Both the position numbers and the translations under genes were made by a program. Below are positions 18,270 to 24,778 of a DNA stretch of 30,408 nucleotides, in pieces. The notes under the pieces are model-generated. The model did not search any database and was not told the origin of the DNA. It saw nothing but the letters and a program-made list of their open reading frames with translations. The DNA is from Cellvibrionales bacterium UBA5860 (lineage in GTDB: Bacteria > Pseudomonadota > Gammaproteobacteria > Pseudomonadales > Porticoccaceae): assembly GCA_002431545.1 (NCBI GenBank), contig DJFY01000087.1, positions 1 through 30,408 of the forward strand, given 5' to 3'. The first letter of the stretch is position 1, and every line of letters begins with the position of its first letter.

Positions 18270-18367
18270 TTTTTCTTCACATTTGATTCCGAAAATAGCG
18301 CCCCAGTTGTCCAGCTGGAGCGGGCGCAGCGTTTGCTCCGATTTATTCAACTCACCTCTAGGGGATC

Positions 18368-19378
18368 ATGATGAAAAAAATGGCTTTGCTGCTTGCAACG
18401 GCGTCTGTGGCTAGCGTGCCCGCGGTAAGTTATGCGATCGGGCCGATTGACGGCACGGTATACGGAAAGGTCAACATTAGCGTGGTTAACGATGACAACG
18501 GCACCGACGACCAAATGGAGCTGAATAGCAACGCGTCGCGGGTTGGCTTGAAAGGCAAAACCAAGATTACGGAAAACACCTACGCCATTTTCAAAGCGGA
18601 GTACGAGTCATTCTGGGACGACGGAGAAAAAGGTTCGGGCGATACCTTCAGTCAACGTAACATCATCGGCGGTTTTACCGGACCCTGGGGCACAATCTGG
18701 GGTGGTAAACACGATACGCCAACCAAATTGGCGCAAAAGAAAGTCGACCTGTTCAACGACCTCGAAGGCGATATCAAGAATGTTATGGTAGGCGAAACCA
18801 GAGCTTCAAACATCGTTAACTACACCACGCCAACCGTTGCTGGTTTTTCCGCTTCAGTGGCGACTGTTTTTGGCGAAGACCGTTCGGATAACGACAAGGA
18901 TGGCGCCTTCGACAGCTATTCGGCGGTTGCCCAGTACGATAATAACGGCATCTACGTCGCAGTTGCAGTGGACGAAAACGTCGAATCGGGAAGTTCCGGT
19001 CAGGGTATCGGCAAGGACTATGTCGATATTCTACGTGTGGTTGGTCAGTTTGATATCGGCCCCGTACAGTTGGGAGCTTTGTGGCAGAATGCGGAAGAGG
19101 GCGATTCTTCCACATTGAAAGCGCTAGGCGGCGAACTGGACGAAGACAGCTGGCATGCCAGTGTCAAGGTCAAGCTGGGTAATGGCTATACGGCAAAAGC
19201 CCAGTACACTGAGTCAGAGGACGACGAGACTGATGTCGATGCTGACCTGGTGTCCTTTGGTGTTGATAAGAAAGTGGGTCAGAACACCAAAGTGTTTGCC
19301 TTTTGGACTCAGCTCGACGAAAGCACCGCGTCTGACAAGGAAGACTGGGTTGGTTTCGGTATGGAGCATAAGTTCTAA
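18368..19378 (+). CDS. Gram-negative porin (outer-membrane beta barrel)
   Basis: 336 residues. The signal peptide (MMKKMALLLATASVASVPAVSYA, cleavage near residue 23) precedes alternating beta strands of a 16-strand general-porin type. Landmarks are GTVYGKVNISVV at the first strand, SRVGLKGKTKI and FKAEYE next, the NIIGGFTGPWGTIWGGKHDTP segment, and a C-terminal aromatic (GMEHKF) as needed for BAM recognition. The protein is very acidic, with many Asp/Glu in loops. ATG 18371 is an equally good start after TAGGGGAT. A GC hairpin (18298-18327) lies in the leader, and a strong terminator follows the gene. Substrate is unknown; the Pho-like repeats suggest phosphate control. Confidence 0.9.
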   Translation: MMKKMALLLATASVASVPAVSYAIGPIDGTVYGKVNISVVNDDNGTDDQMELNSNASRVGLKGKTKITENTYAIFKAEYESFWDDGEKGSGDTFSQRNIIGGFTGPWGTIWGGKHDTPTKLAQKKVDLFNDLEGDIKNVMVGETRASNIVNYTTPTVAGFSASVATVFGEDRSDNDKDGAFDSYSAVAQYDNNGIYVAVAVDENVESGSSGQGIGKDYVDILRVVGQFDIGPVQLGALWQNAEEGDSSTLKALGGELDEDSWHASVKVKLGNGYTAKAQYTESEDDETDVDADLVSFGVDKKVGQNTKVFAFWTQLDESTASDKEDWVGFGMEHKF

Positions 19379-19396
19379 GCCCTTCGGTCTTGCGAA

Positions 19397-19435
19397 AAAC
19401 AGCCGGGCAGTATAAAACTCCCGGCTGTTTTTTTT
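19397..19435 (+). terminator. Rho-independent terminator after porin gene
   Basis: An 11-bp stem AAACAGCCGGG (19397-19407) pairs with 19420-19430 around a 12-nt loop and runs into a T tract ending at 19435. Confidence 0.9.
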
Positions 19436-19455
19436 GTTTGCAGGTTTAGCGGAGC

Positions 19456-20061
19456 ATGATGGTGTATTTCAAAAGTATCCTGATTTTGTTTGTACTGGTT
19501 TTTGTCTCCGGCGCTAAGGCTGAGGGCAACGAAACCAAACCTAGAGACGCTGTTGGGGCAAAAAGAGTGTCCGAGGCGCCCGAGTGCAGTGAACATGTCG
19601 ACATGGCAGACGATATCAATTTCGCCGGCAAGATCGTTGAATGCGACAATGAACCTGTGCTTCTTTACGACCCGAAATCCCGACAAAAATTTTTCAGTCG
19701 GCGCGCTCCTGCAGTAAAGATATATAAAGGTGAACAGAAGGCTAAGGCTGACACGGCCGACCCCGGCTCTGTGCAGGATGGCGGTTTCCTTGTTGAAGAA
19801 ACGGTTGGAACGGGCGTCCAGCCCGCCACAGGGAGCAGTGAGGGGCGTATCGGCCAGCGGGAAGCGGTGCATGTGGATGGCGCTGTGTTTATCACCCGCG
19901 CGCCTTTTTCTGCGGCCAAGCCGCAGCCCGCTCTGGTTCAAATATACCGCGATATGATGACATATTGTCCACTAGGGTGGCAGAAAGAGCGGGAATGGAG
20001 TGAACCTGCCGGTGCCGATTACCACCTCTATTACGAATTCAGTTGTCTCAGTACGCAGTAG
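19456..20061 (+). CDS. Secreted protein of unknown function
   Basis: 201 residues, family not recognised. A Sec signal peptide (VYFKSILILFVLVFVSGAKA, cleavage near 22) is followed by a short N-terminal Cys pair (C44, C63 around DMADDINFAGKIVEC), a polar middle, and a C-terminal block with C171 and C197 (MMTYCPLGWQKEREW to YHLYYEFSC). The four cysteines suggest two disulfides in the periplasm or outside. The GGAG at 19451-19454 is too close to ATG 19456; ATG 19459 or GTG 19462 would be better spaced. It lies between the porin terminator and mlaA. Confidence 0.72.
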   Translation: MMVYFKSILILFVLVFVSGAKAEGNETKPRDAVGAKRVSEAPECSEHVDMADDINFAGKIVECDNEPVLLYDPKSRQKFFSRRAPAVKIYKGEQKAKADTADPGSVQDGGFLVEETVGTGVQPATGSSEGRIGQREAVHVDGAVFITRAPFSAAKPQPALVQIYRDMMTYCPLGWQKEREWSEPAGADYHLYYEFSCLSTQ

Positions 20062-20243
20062 GCAAACTGTACCTTCCCATCGGTCGGTTGTTAGTCTAAA
20101 GGGCCGATTCCCGAGTTGCCCAAATGTTGCGCGCGATGTCCCATAGTGATCGCTATGATTGGCTATCAATATGACAAGCGTTTTACTAGAATAGCGCCAA
20201 ACCCACCGCATCAAGACTAAGCGATTAAAAAGGGATTAATTCA

Positions 20244-20969
20244 ATGAGGGGTCTTTCGTGGCGGCCTGTGCGGCGCGTCCTGTATATCGCGTTGTGGCTG
20301 TTTTGCTCACACACTTCCAACGTACTTGCTGACGAGGGCCGCCAGGACGATCCTTTTGAAGGCTACAACCGAGCCATGTTCTGGTTTAACGAAAACGCCG
20401 ATCGCTGGGTTCTAAAACCGATTGCGCGGGGCTATCGCGCTGTTATGCCGGATTACTTCGAGAATGGTTTTGCCAGAATTTTCAATAACCTGGGAGAGCC
20501 CCTGAATATAGTTAACGATGCCTTGCAAGGCAAAATGGGACAGGCGGGGATCGACTCGAGTCGCTTTCTCATTAACTCGACGCTGGGGGTGGCCGGTTTT
20601 TTCGATGTCGCTGATGCCTGGGGTTTAGAGAAGGCCGAAGGCGAGGATTTTGGGCAAACTTTTGGTGTTTGGGGTGTGTCGAGGGGTCCCTATGTTGTCC
20701 TGCCTTTCCTGGGACCCAGTACTTTGCGCGATGCGCCCGGCAGGGCGCTGGACAGCTTTCTGAATCCGGTGGGCTACGTCGACCACGTGCCGACGCGCAA
20801 CCAGATTTTTGGTGTCGATGTGGTGGTCAGCCGCGCGGAGCTGCTCGAAGCGGAGAAGTTGATAAAAGGCGACAAATATAGTTTTGTCCGCGACGTCTAT
20901 TTGCAGCGACGTGAGCATCTGGTGACAGACGGCGCCGTAGAAGACGATTTTGGCAGTGAATATGAGTAG
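20244..20969 (+). CDS. mlaA: MlaA (VacJ) outer-membrane lipid asymmetry protein
   Basis: 241 residues of the MlaA family: DPFEGYNRAMFWFNENADRWVLKPIARGYRAVMPDYFENGFARIFNNLGEP near 35-90, SSRFLINSTLGVAGFFDVA, then EDFGQTFGVWGVSRGPYVVLPFLGPSTLRDAPG. It extracts misplaced phospholipids from the outer leaflet and passes them to MlaC and the MlaFEDB complex. The signal peptide does not contain a normal lipobox: the only cysteine is preceded by Phe (LFC), and a signal-peptidase I site (VLA/DE) is visible at about residue 29. So this copy may not be a lipoprotein, unlike E. coli MlaA. AAGGGA precedes the ATG. It lies 60 nt before the rssB-like gene, a Pseudomonas-like arrangement. Confidence 0.94.
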   Translation: MRGLSWRPVRRVLYIALWLFCSHTSNVLADEGRQDDPFEGYNRAMFWFNENADRWVLKPIARGYRAVMPDYFENGFARIFNNLGEPLNIVNDALQGKMGQAGIDSSRFLINSTLGVAGFFDVADAWGLEKAEGEDFGQTFGVWGVSRGPYVVLPFLGPSTLRDAPGRALDSFLNPVGYVDHVPTRNQIFGVDVVVSRAELLEAEKLIKGDKYSFVRDVYLQRREHLVTDGAVEDDFGSEYE

Positions 20970-21009
20970 CCGAAACCGGTCGCGCGGGGTCTCCGCTGAC
21001 GAGGACGAT

Positions 21010-21024
21010 TTACCCCTCGGGTAA
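21010..21024 (+). promoter_or_regulatory. Hairpin directly upstream of the rssB-like start
   Basis: TTACCC-CTC-GGGTAA is a perfect 6-bp inverted repeat ending 5 nt before ATG 21030. It occupies the position of the ribosome site; the only SD-like bases (GGGTAA) are in its 3' arm. It may limit translation initiation, or it could be a protein-binding operator. Confidence 0.35.
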
Positions 21025-21029
21025 TAGCT

Positions 21030-22229
21030 ATGTTAGAGGCGAACCGGCGTGTGCTTGTCATCTCTGACGATCATGAACGGAGCGCAGAGTGGTGTAAGAC
21101 GCTGGAGGCCGACGGCTGGCAGGTCATGCGTGTCGGCACGCGCTCTGAAGCGATTGTCAGCATGCCCGAATTCAAGCCCGACCTGCTTTTCCTCGAAGTG
21201 GTGCCAGGGCAGCATGTCAGCGAGATTGAAGAGGATTTCGCCCAGGGTTGTCGCGACGCCGGCGTTGCTGCCATACCTATTTTGACCGATCCCACACCCG
21301 AAGATGTGGCGGACAGTTTTCGACGCGGTGCGATCGACGCTCTGATCGAGCCTTTCGATGCGCAGGATATGCTGGATGCTGTGCGGCGGGCCGGCGAATT
21401 CAACGACCTTTATCGGGAAAATATCGGCTATCGACGGCAGCTCGAGCGGACCAACCGGGATTTACAGGACAGTCTCAATACCCTGAGAATGGACCAACTG
21501 GCGGGCAGGGAGGTGCAGCAGAACATTCTGCCGGGACGGCCGCTTGTTTTCAGGGACTATCGAATCACCCACCGGATCGTCCCCTCGCTTTATCTAAGCG
21601 GGGATTTCGTAGGCTACAATGTTCTTATCGATCGGTTTTTAATATTCTGGGTTGCAGACGTATCCGGTCATGGCGCTTCTTCTGCCTTTGTTACCGTGAT
21701 GTTGAGTTTTATGATCCGGCAGGTATCCCGGCGCTACACCGGCACGGAAAATGACGCCGAATCTTTGAAAACTGCCCCGCAGGGACTGTTGGAACTGGTC
21801 AATCGACAAATACTGTCCATGAAGGTCGACAAGCATCTGACGATATTTGTCGGTGCCATCGATACTCAGACCAATTCATTGCGTTACGCTACGGGGGCCC
21901 AGCTCCCTATGCCGGTTCTGTTGACCGATGCTGGCGCGGAGTTTCTCGTCGGAAAAGGCAAACCCATTGGCTTGTTTGAAGACGCCAGCTGGGTGATTGA
22001 GGAAATCGCACTGCCTGACAAATTTGCCTTGACCATCATCTCCGACGGCTTTCTAGATTGTTTATCTGGGACCACGATCGCACAGAAAGAAGCTTCGCTA
22101 TTGAACGCCTGTCGCCGGGCCGGCGTATCCCACGAAAGGGTATGTACTGAGTTGGGTATAGATAAAGTGCATGACGCGCCCGACGATGTTTCATTGCTGA
22201 CCGTCGTTAAAGGTGGCGACGATGGATAA
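21030..22229 (+). CDS. rssB: RssB-like response regulator: pseudo-receiver plus PP2C/SpoIIE phosphatase domain
   Basis: 399 residues. An N-terminal CheY-like domain (about 5-125) keeps the acidic pair D13/D14 and T86, but has Glu56 where the phosphorylated Asp should be (LLFLEVVPG) and Glu107 in place of the switch Lys (LIEPFD). A coiled linker (about 130-165) leads to a PP2C/SpoIIE domain with metal motifs intact: GDFVGY, VADVSGHGASSAF, SDGFLDC and DDVSLL. So the phosphatase is probably active, unlike E. coli RssB. The likely substrate is the phospho-serine of the STAS protein encoded next, which overlaps by 8 nt. In Pseudomonas the equivalent pair acts on RpoS control; that role is inferred here. 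A weak SD makes GTG 21051 an alternative start. Confidence 0.85.
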   Translation: MLEANRRVLVISDDHERSAEWCKTLEADGWQVMRVGTRSEAIVSMPEFKPDLLFLEVVPGQHVSEIEEDFAQGCRDAGVAAIPILTDPTPEDVADSFRRGAIDALIEPFDAQDMLDAVRRAGEFNDLYRENIGYRRQLERTNRDLQDSLNTLRMDQLAGREVQQNILPGRPLVFRDYRITHRIVPSLYLSGDFVGYNVLIDRFLIFWVADVSGHGASSAFVTVMLSFMIRQVSRRYTGTENDAESLKTAPQGLLELVNRQILSMKVDKHLTIFVGAIDTQTNSLRYATGAQLPMPVLLTDAGAEFLVGKGKPIGLFEDASWVIEEIALPDKFALTIISDGFLDCLSGTTIAQKEASLLNACRRAGVSHERVCTELGIDKVHDAPDDVSLLTVVKGGDDG

Positions 22230-22710
22230 AGGTCGTATCTTGGTTGGCGAAACCAGCGGCAATTTTCTTGTTAAAATGACAGGCGACGTTCGAGTCACGC
22301 TATGTGCGTCCTTGAACCAGTATATTGAGTCGGTGTTTAAGCAGCAGACCGTGCGCAGTGTGTTGGTGGATCTCCGAGAAACCAGCTGCCTCGACAGTAC
22401 CACCCTCGGTCTGTTGGCCAAGCTTGCTCTGTATAGCAAGGGGCGCTACGGCGTCACGCCGATCCTTTTTTGTGACGATGCCAGTATTCTAAAGATGTTC
22501 GAAGTGATGGGACTGGATGAATTGTTCGATATTGTTCCGGGAAAAATAGTCGACGAGCCTAATCTTACGGCTCTGGAACCGACTGCGGATGAAGAGCAGG
22601 CGCGGCAGCACGTTCTGGAAGCGCACAAGTTACTGGTAAAAATAAATCCCGCTTGTCAGCGGGATTTTTTTGATCTGATTCGCTATCTCGAGGAAGAGGC
22701 TGCCCGCTAA
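22222..22710 (+). CDS. STAS-domain anti-sigma-factor antagonist (RssC-like)
   Basis: 162 residues from ATG 22222, with AAAGGTGG upstream; a GTG at 22213 is less well placed. The STAS domain (about 5-110) contains VLVDLRETSCLDSTTLGLLAKLA, with the phosphorylatable serine at S59 after D58. A helical C-terminal extension (about 118-162) follows. It is the probable partner and substrate of the PP2C protein encoded just upstream: dephosphorylated, it would bind a kinase/anti-sigma factor not found here. The last 22 codons run straight through a strong intrinsic terminator (22644-22671), so many transcripts may lack the stop codon. Confidence 0.87.
   Translation: MDKGRILVGETSGNFLVKMTGDVRVTLCASLNQYIESVFKQQTVRSVLVDLRETSCLDSTTLGLLAKLALYSKGRYGVTPILFCDDASILKMFEVMGLDELFDIVPGKIVDEPNLTALEPTADEEQARQHVLEAHKLLVKINPACQRDFFDLIRYLEEEAAR
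22644..22671. terminator. Bidirectional intrinsic terminator inside the STAS reading frame
   Basis: AAATCCCGC (22644-22652), loop TTGTCA, GCGGGATTT (22659-22667), and a T run to 22671. On the other strand the stem is followed by ATTTTTA, so it can also end the TerB transcript, whose stop is at 22733. A second GC hairpin without a T tail (22702-22707 with 22715-22720) spans the STAS stop codon. Confidence 0.75.
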
Positions 22711-22732
22711 GCAGGCGGGCTCTGGATCCATA

Positions 22733-23194
22733 TTAACCTTTAGAATTACCTACGGCCTGTGCCTTGGCCTTGATATAAATACTGTGGGGTATATGGAGCA
22801 ATTCGGAAAGTTTTCGTATCAGACCTTCCTCGTGTTTGTCTATTTCGCCGTCCGCGACAGCGACATGCCATAACTGTTTTAGCAGCAGAAACTTTTCGTG
22901 CGCCGAGAACTGATCGTTGACGAGTGCGGTGAACTGGTAAAGTGAAGTCGCTTCTTCCACTTCTTGGTGAGCCAGGTCAAACAGCACGTCAGAGTCCGCT
23001 GCAGAAATATCGAGATGTTGGCATAGAAGCTGTTTGATCCTGCGTTCTTCGTTGTCGGAAACCACGCTATCGGCGATCATGATTTCCACCATCAAAGCTG
23101 CGGTTGCAAGATCCACCCCATGCTTGCTATGGCCTGTGTCACTCTCCGTGGTTTCGATATGAGAGCGGAAAAAGTTTTTGATTTTGTCGATCAT
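22733..23194 (-). CDS. TerB-like (tellurite resistance B/DjlA-type) domain protein
   Basis: 153 residues: a short basic amphipathic N-terminus (MIDKIKNFFRSHI), then an all-helical TerB-like domain with two repeats of an acidic motif: LMVEIMIADSVVSDNEERRIKQLL and LWHVAVADGEIDKHEEGLIRKLSELL. This domain is found alone, in TerB and in DjlA, and is thought to bind metal through the acidic residues; the role of stand-alone copies is unknown. It is convergent with the STAS gene and 54 nt downstream of dusA on the same strand, possibly in one operon with it. Confidence 0.85.
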   Translation of the reverse strand: MIDKIKNFFRSHIETTESDTGHSKHGVDLATAALMVEIMIADSVVSDNEERRIKQLLCQHLDISAADSDVLFDLAHQEVEEATSLYQFTALVNDQFSAHEKFLLLKQLWHVAVADGEIDKHEEGLIRKLSELLHIPHSIYIKAKAQAVGNSKG

Positions 23195-23248
23195 CGAGTT
23201 GCGAAAGTAGCTGCTTCAAGTAATGGTTTCAAGAGCGTTGAGTTACGC

Positions 23249-24355
23249 TTACAGTCGGCCAATGTTTGTCTGATTGTCCAATAGTAGCGCCACCTCTTGC
23301 GGGGATAGCCCGTCGTTGATGCGAGCAGTCGTTTTCGCGTCGTCGCCGGGTGTTGCATCAATGGCGTTGGACTGTCTCGTCATTAGCGCCGCAGCCTCTT
23401 CCAGCACGGATGAATCGGCCCCATCGCTTAGACCCTTTTGCGCAAGGAGTCGGCGAAATTTTCTCGCACCCGGCTGGCCCTTATACAAGGTCAGTATATG
23501 GCGTGTAATCTGGTGGAGCCGGACTCCCCTGGCCAGCTGCGATCTGGCGTATGGAATAAGTTGTTCGATAACCTCAGCTCTCAGTAGAGAGGGGCTTTTG
23601 CTGCCGTGCATATGGTCGTAAATCTCTCGCAGGAAATAAAGATTTTGGTAGGCCTCGCGTCCAACCATGACGCCGTCTACATGCTGTAGATGGGTATCAA
23701 CGTCGGTAAAGTTATTTACGCCGCCATTCAAAACGACAGTTTGCTCGGGGAAATCCCTTTTTAATTGGTAAACCCACGGGTACTTGAGCGGGGGCACTGT
23801 GCGATTCTGTTTTGGGTTGAGCCCCTCGAGCCAGGCATTGCGGGCGTGCACGATAAATGCGTCGCAACCGGCTGCAGCCAGCCGTGCGATAAAATCTGCC
23901 AGCAGCGGGTAATCCGTCGTGTCATCGACGCCCAGGCGATGTTTCACTGTAACGGGGATGTTGACAGTTTCGCGCATGGCGCGGACGCATTCGGCGACGA
24001 GCGCGGGGTTTTTCATTAAACAGGCACCGAACTGGCCTTGTTGAACCTTGTCGCTCGGGCATCCGCAATTCAGATTGATTTCGTCGTAGCCCGCCTGCTC
24101 GGCATATCTCGCACAGGTTGCCAATGCATCCGGTTCATTCCCGCCGAGTTGCAGAGCCAGGGGCTTTTCCGCAGGCTCGAAAGACAACCAGCGTTCGGTA
24201 TTGCCGCGCAGGATGGCGCCGGTGGTTACCATTTCCGTGTAGAGAAGCGCCTCCGGGTGCAGAATGCGCATCAGATAACGACAATGGCGATCGGTCCACT
24301 TCAGCATGGGCGCGACGCTAAAACGTCGATCCACTCGTGGCTTACTGGGGTTCAC
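23249..24355 (-). CDS. dusA: tRNA-dihydrouridine(20/20a) synthase DusA
   Basis: 368 residues, starting at GTG 24355 (NPSKPRVDRRFSVAPM). It is an FMN-dependent enzyme that reduces uridines 20 and 20a in the tRNA D-loop. DusA features are FSVAPMLKWTDRHCRYLMR, LYTEMVTTGAI, LALQLGGNEPDAL, YDEINLNCGCPSDKVQQGQFGACLM with the catalytic Cys in GCPS, VKHRLGVDD, HARNAWLEGLNPKQNR, and DGVMVGREAYQN. The last 40 residues extend past the usual family end and are polar. A -35/-10 pair lies about 80 nt upstream. Confidence 0.96.
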   Translation of the reverse strand: MNPSKPRVDRRFSVAPMLKWTDRHCRYLMRILHPEALLYTEMVTTGAILRGNTERWLSFEPAEKPLALQLGGNEPDALATCARYAEQAGYDEINLNCGCPSDKVQQGQFGACLMKNPALVAECVRAMRETVNIPVTVKHRLGVDDTTDYPLLADFIARLAAAGCDAFIVHARNAWLEGLNPKQNRTVPPLKYPWVYQLKRDFPEQTVVLNGGVNNFTDVDTHLQHVDGVMVGREAYQNLYFLREIYDHMHGSKSPSLLRAEVIEQLIPYARSQLARGVRLHQITRHILTLYKGQPGARKFRRLLAQKGLSDGADSSVLEEAAALMTRQSNAIDATPGDDAKTTARINDGLSPQEVALLLDNQTNIGRL

Positions 24356-24436
24356 GGGGCTGGTGGTGTCTCAACGGCAAATGGATTGGTTCTAGAACGT
24401 GCTGCGCGAGAGAAAATCACAAAGCGCAACGTCGCT

Positions 24437-24465
24437 ATTTTAATCCTATCAGCTTCAGGCGACAA
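24437..24465 (-). promoter_or_regulatory. Sigma-70 promoter of dusA
   Basis: On the minus strand TTGTCG (24465-24460) and TAAAAT (24442-24437) are 17 bp apart. Transcription would start near 24430, giving a leader of about 75 nt before GTG 24355. Confidence 0.5.
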
Positions 24466-24631
24466 ATCGACGGAGGCCTGAACACATATTGGGCACAACC
24501 TAAGTCGAGTCCAGCCTGTTTGCATGGCAGTGCACTGAGAAAAGGAAAAGCATCGCCCAATCCCAGTCTGCTGAATTCATACCGCTGGCAAATTTAAGTG
24601 GTTGACGTAATTTATGTGGTCATGGCTATCG

Positions 24632-24640
24632 TGGTATATT
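24632..24640 (+). promoter_or_regulatory. Extended -10 promoter element of the aldehyde dehydrogenase gene
   Basis: TGGTATATT combines a TGn extension with a near-consensus -10. The matching -35 position is poor, as expected for extended -10 promoters. The predicted start near 24647 would place the inverted repeat at 24671-24702 in the leader. Confidence 0.35.
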
Positions 24641-24670
24641 TCGCTTATACCTTGAAGACATCCCGGGCAA

Positions 24671-24702
24671 CGGGTCAACCGTTGCAAATGCCGGTTGACC
24701 CG
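24671..24702 (+). promoter_or_regulatory. 11-bp inverted repeat in the aldehyde dehydrogenase leader
   Basis: CGGGTCAACCG (24671-24681) and its exact complement CGGTTGACCCG (24692-24702) flank a 10-nt loop. No T tract follows, so it is not an intrinsic terminator. It may be an operator, with half-sites two helical turns apart, or an mRNA hairpin. The half-site core GGTTGAC recurs at 24600-24606. Confidence 0.6.
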
Positions 24703-24778
24703 AGTGTTCGCTGCTTGTCGTCCGTCTACTATTTTTAAGTTCGCCTGGCCCAAACCAACCGCCTTTGGAGGAATCGAC

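Larger units (their letters stand above)
24356..24778. other. Divergent regulatory region between dusA and the aldehyde dehydrogenase gene
   Basis: 423 nt without a gene. It holds the minus-strand dusA promoter (24437-24465), a 10-bp palindrome GTTCTAGAAC (24389-24398), an extended -10 for the dehydrogenase gene (24632-24640), and a long inverted repeat (24671-24702). No small gene with a ribosome site was seen. Confidence 0.6.

Noticed and set aside
18259..18275. A-run/T-run hairpin after hvfC as a possible terminator
   Set aside because: The stem is almost all A-T with a one- to three-base loop; it overlaps the Pho-box-like repeats and is a poor terminator.
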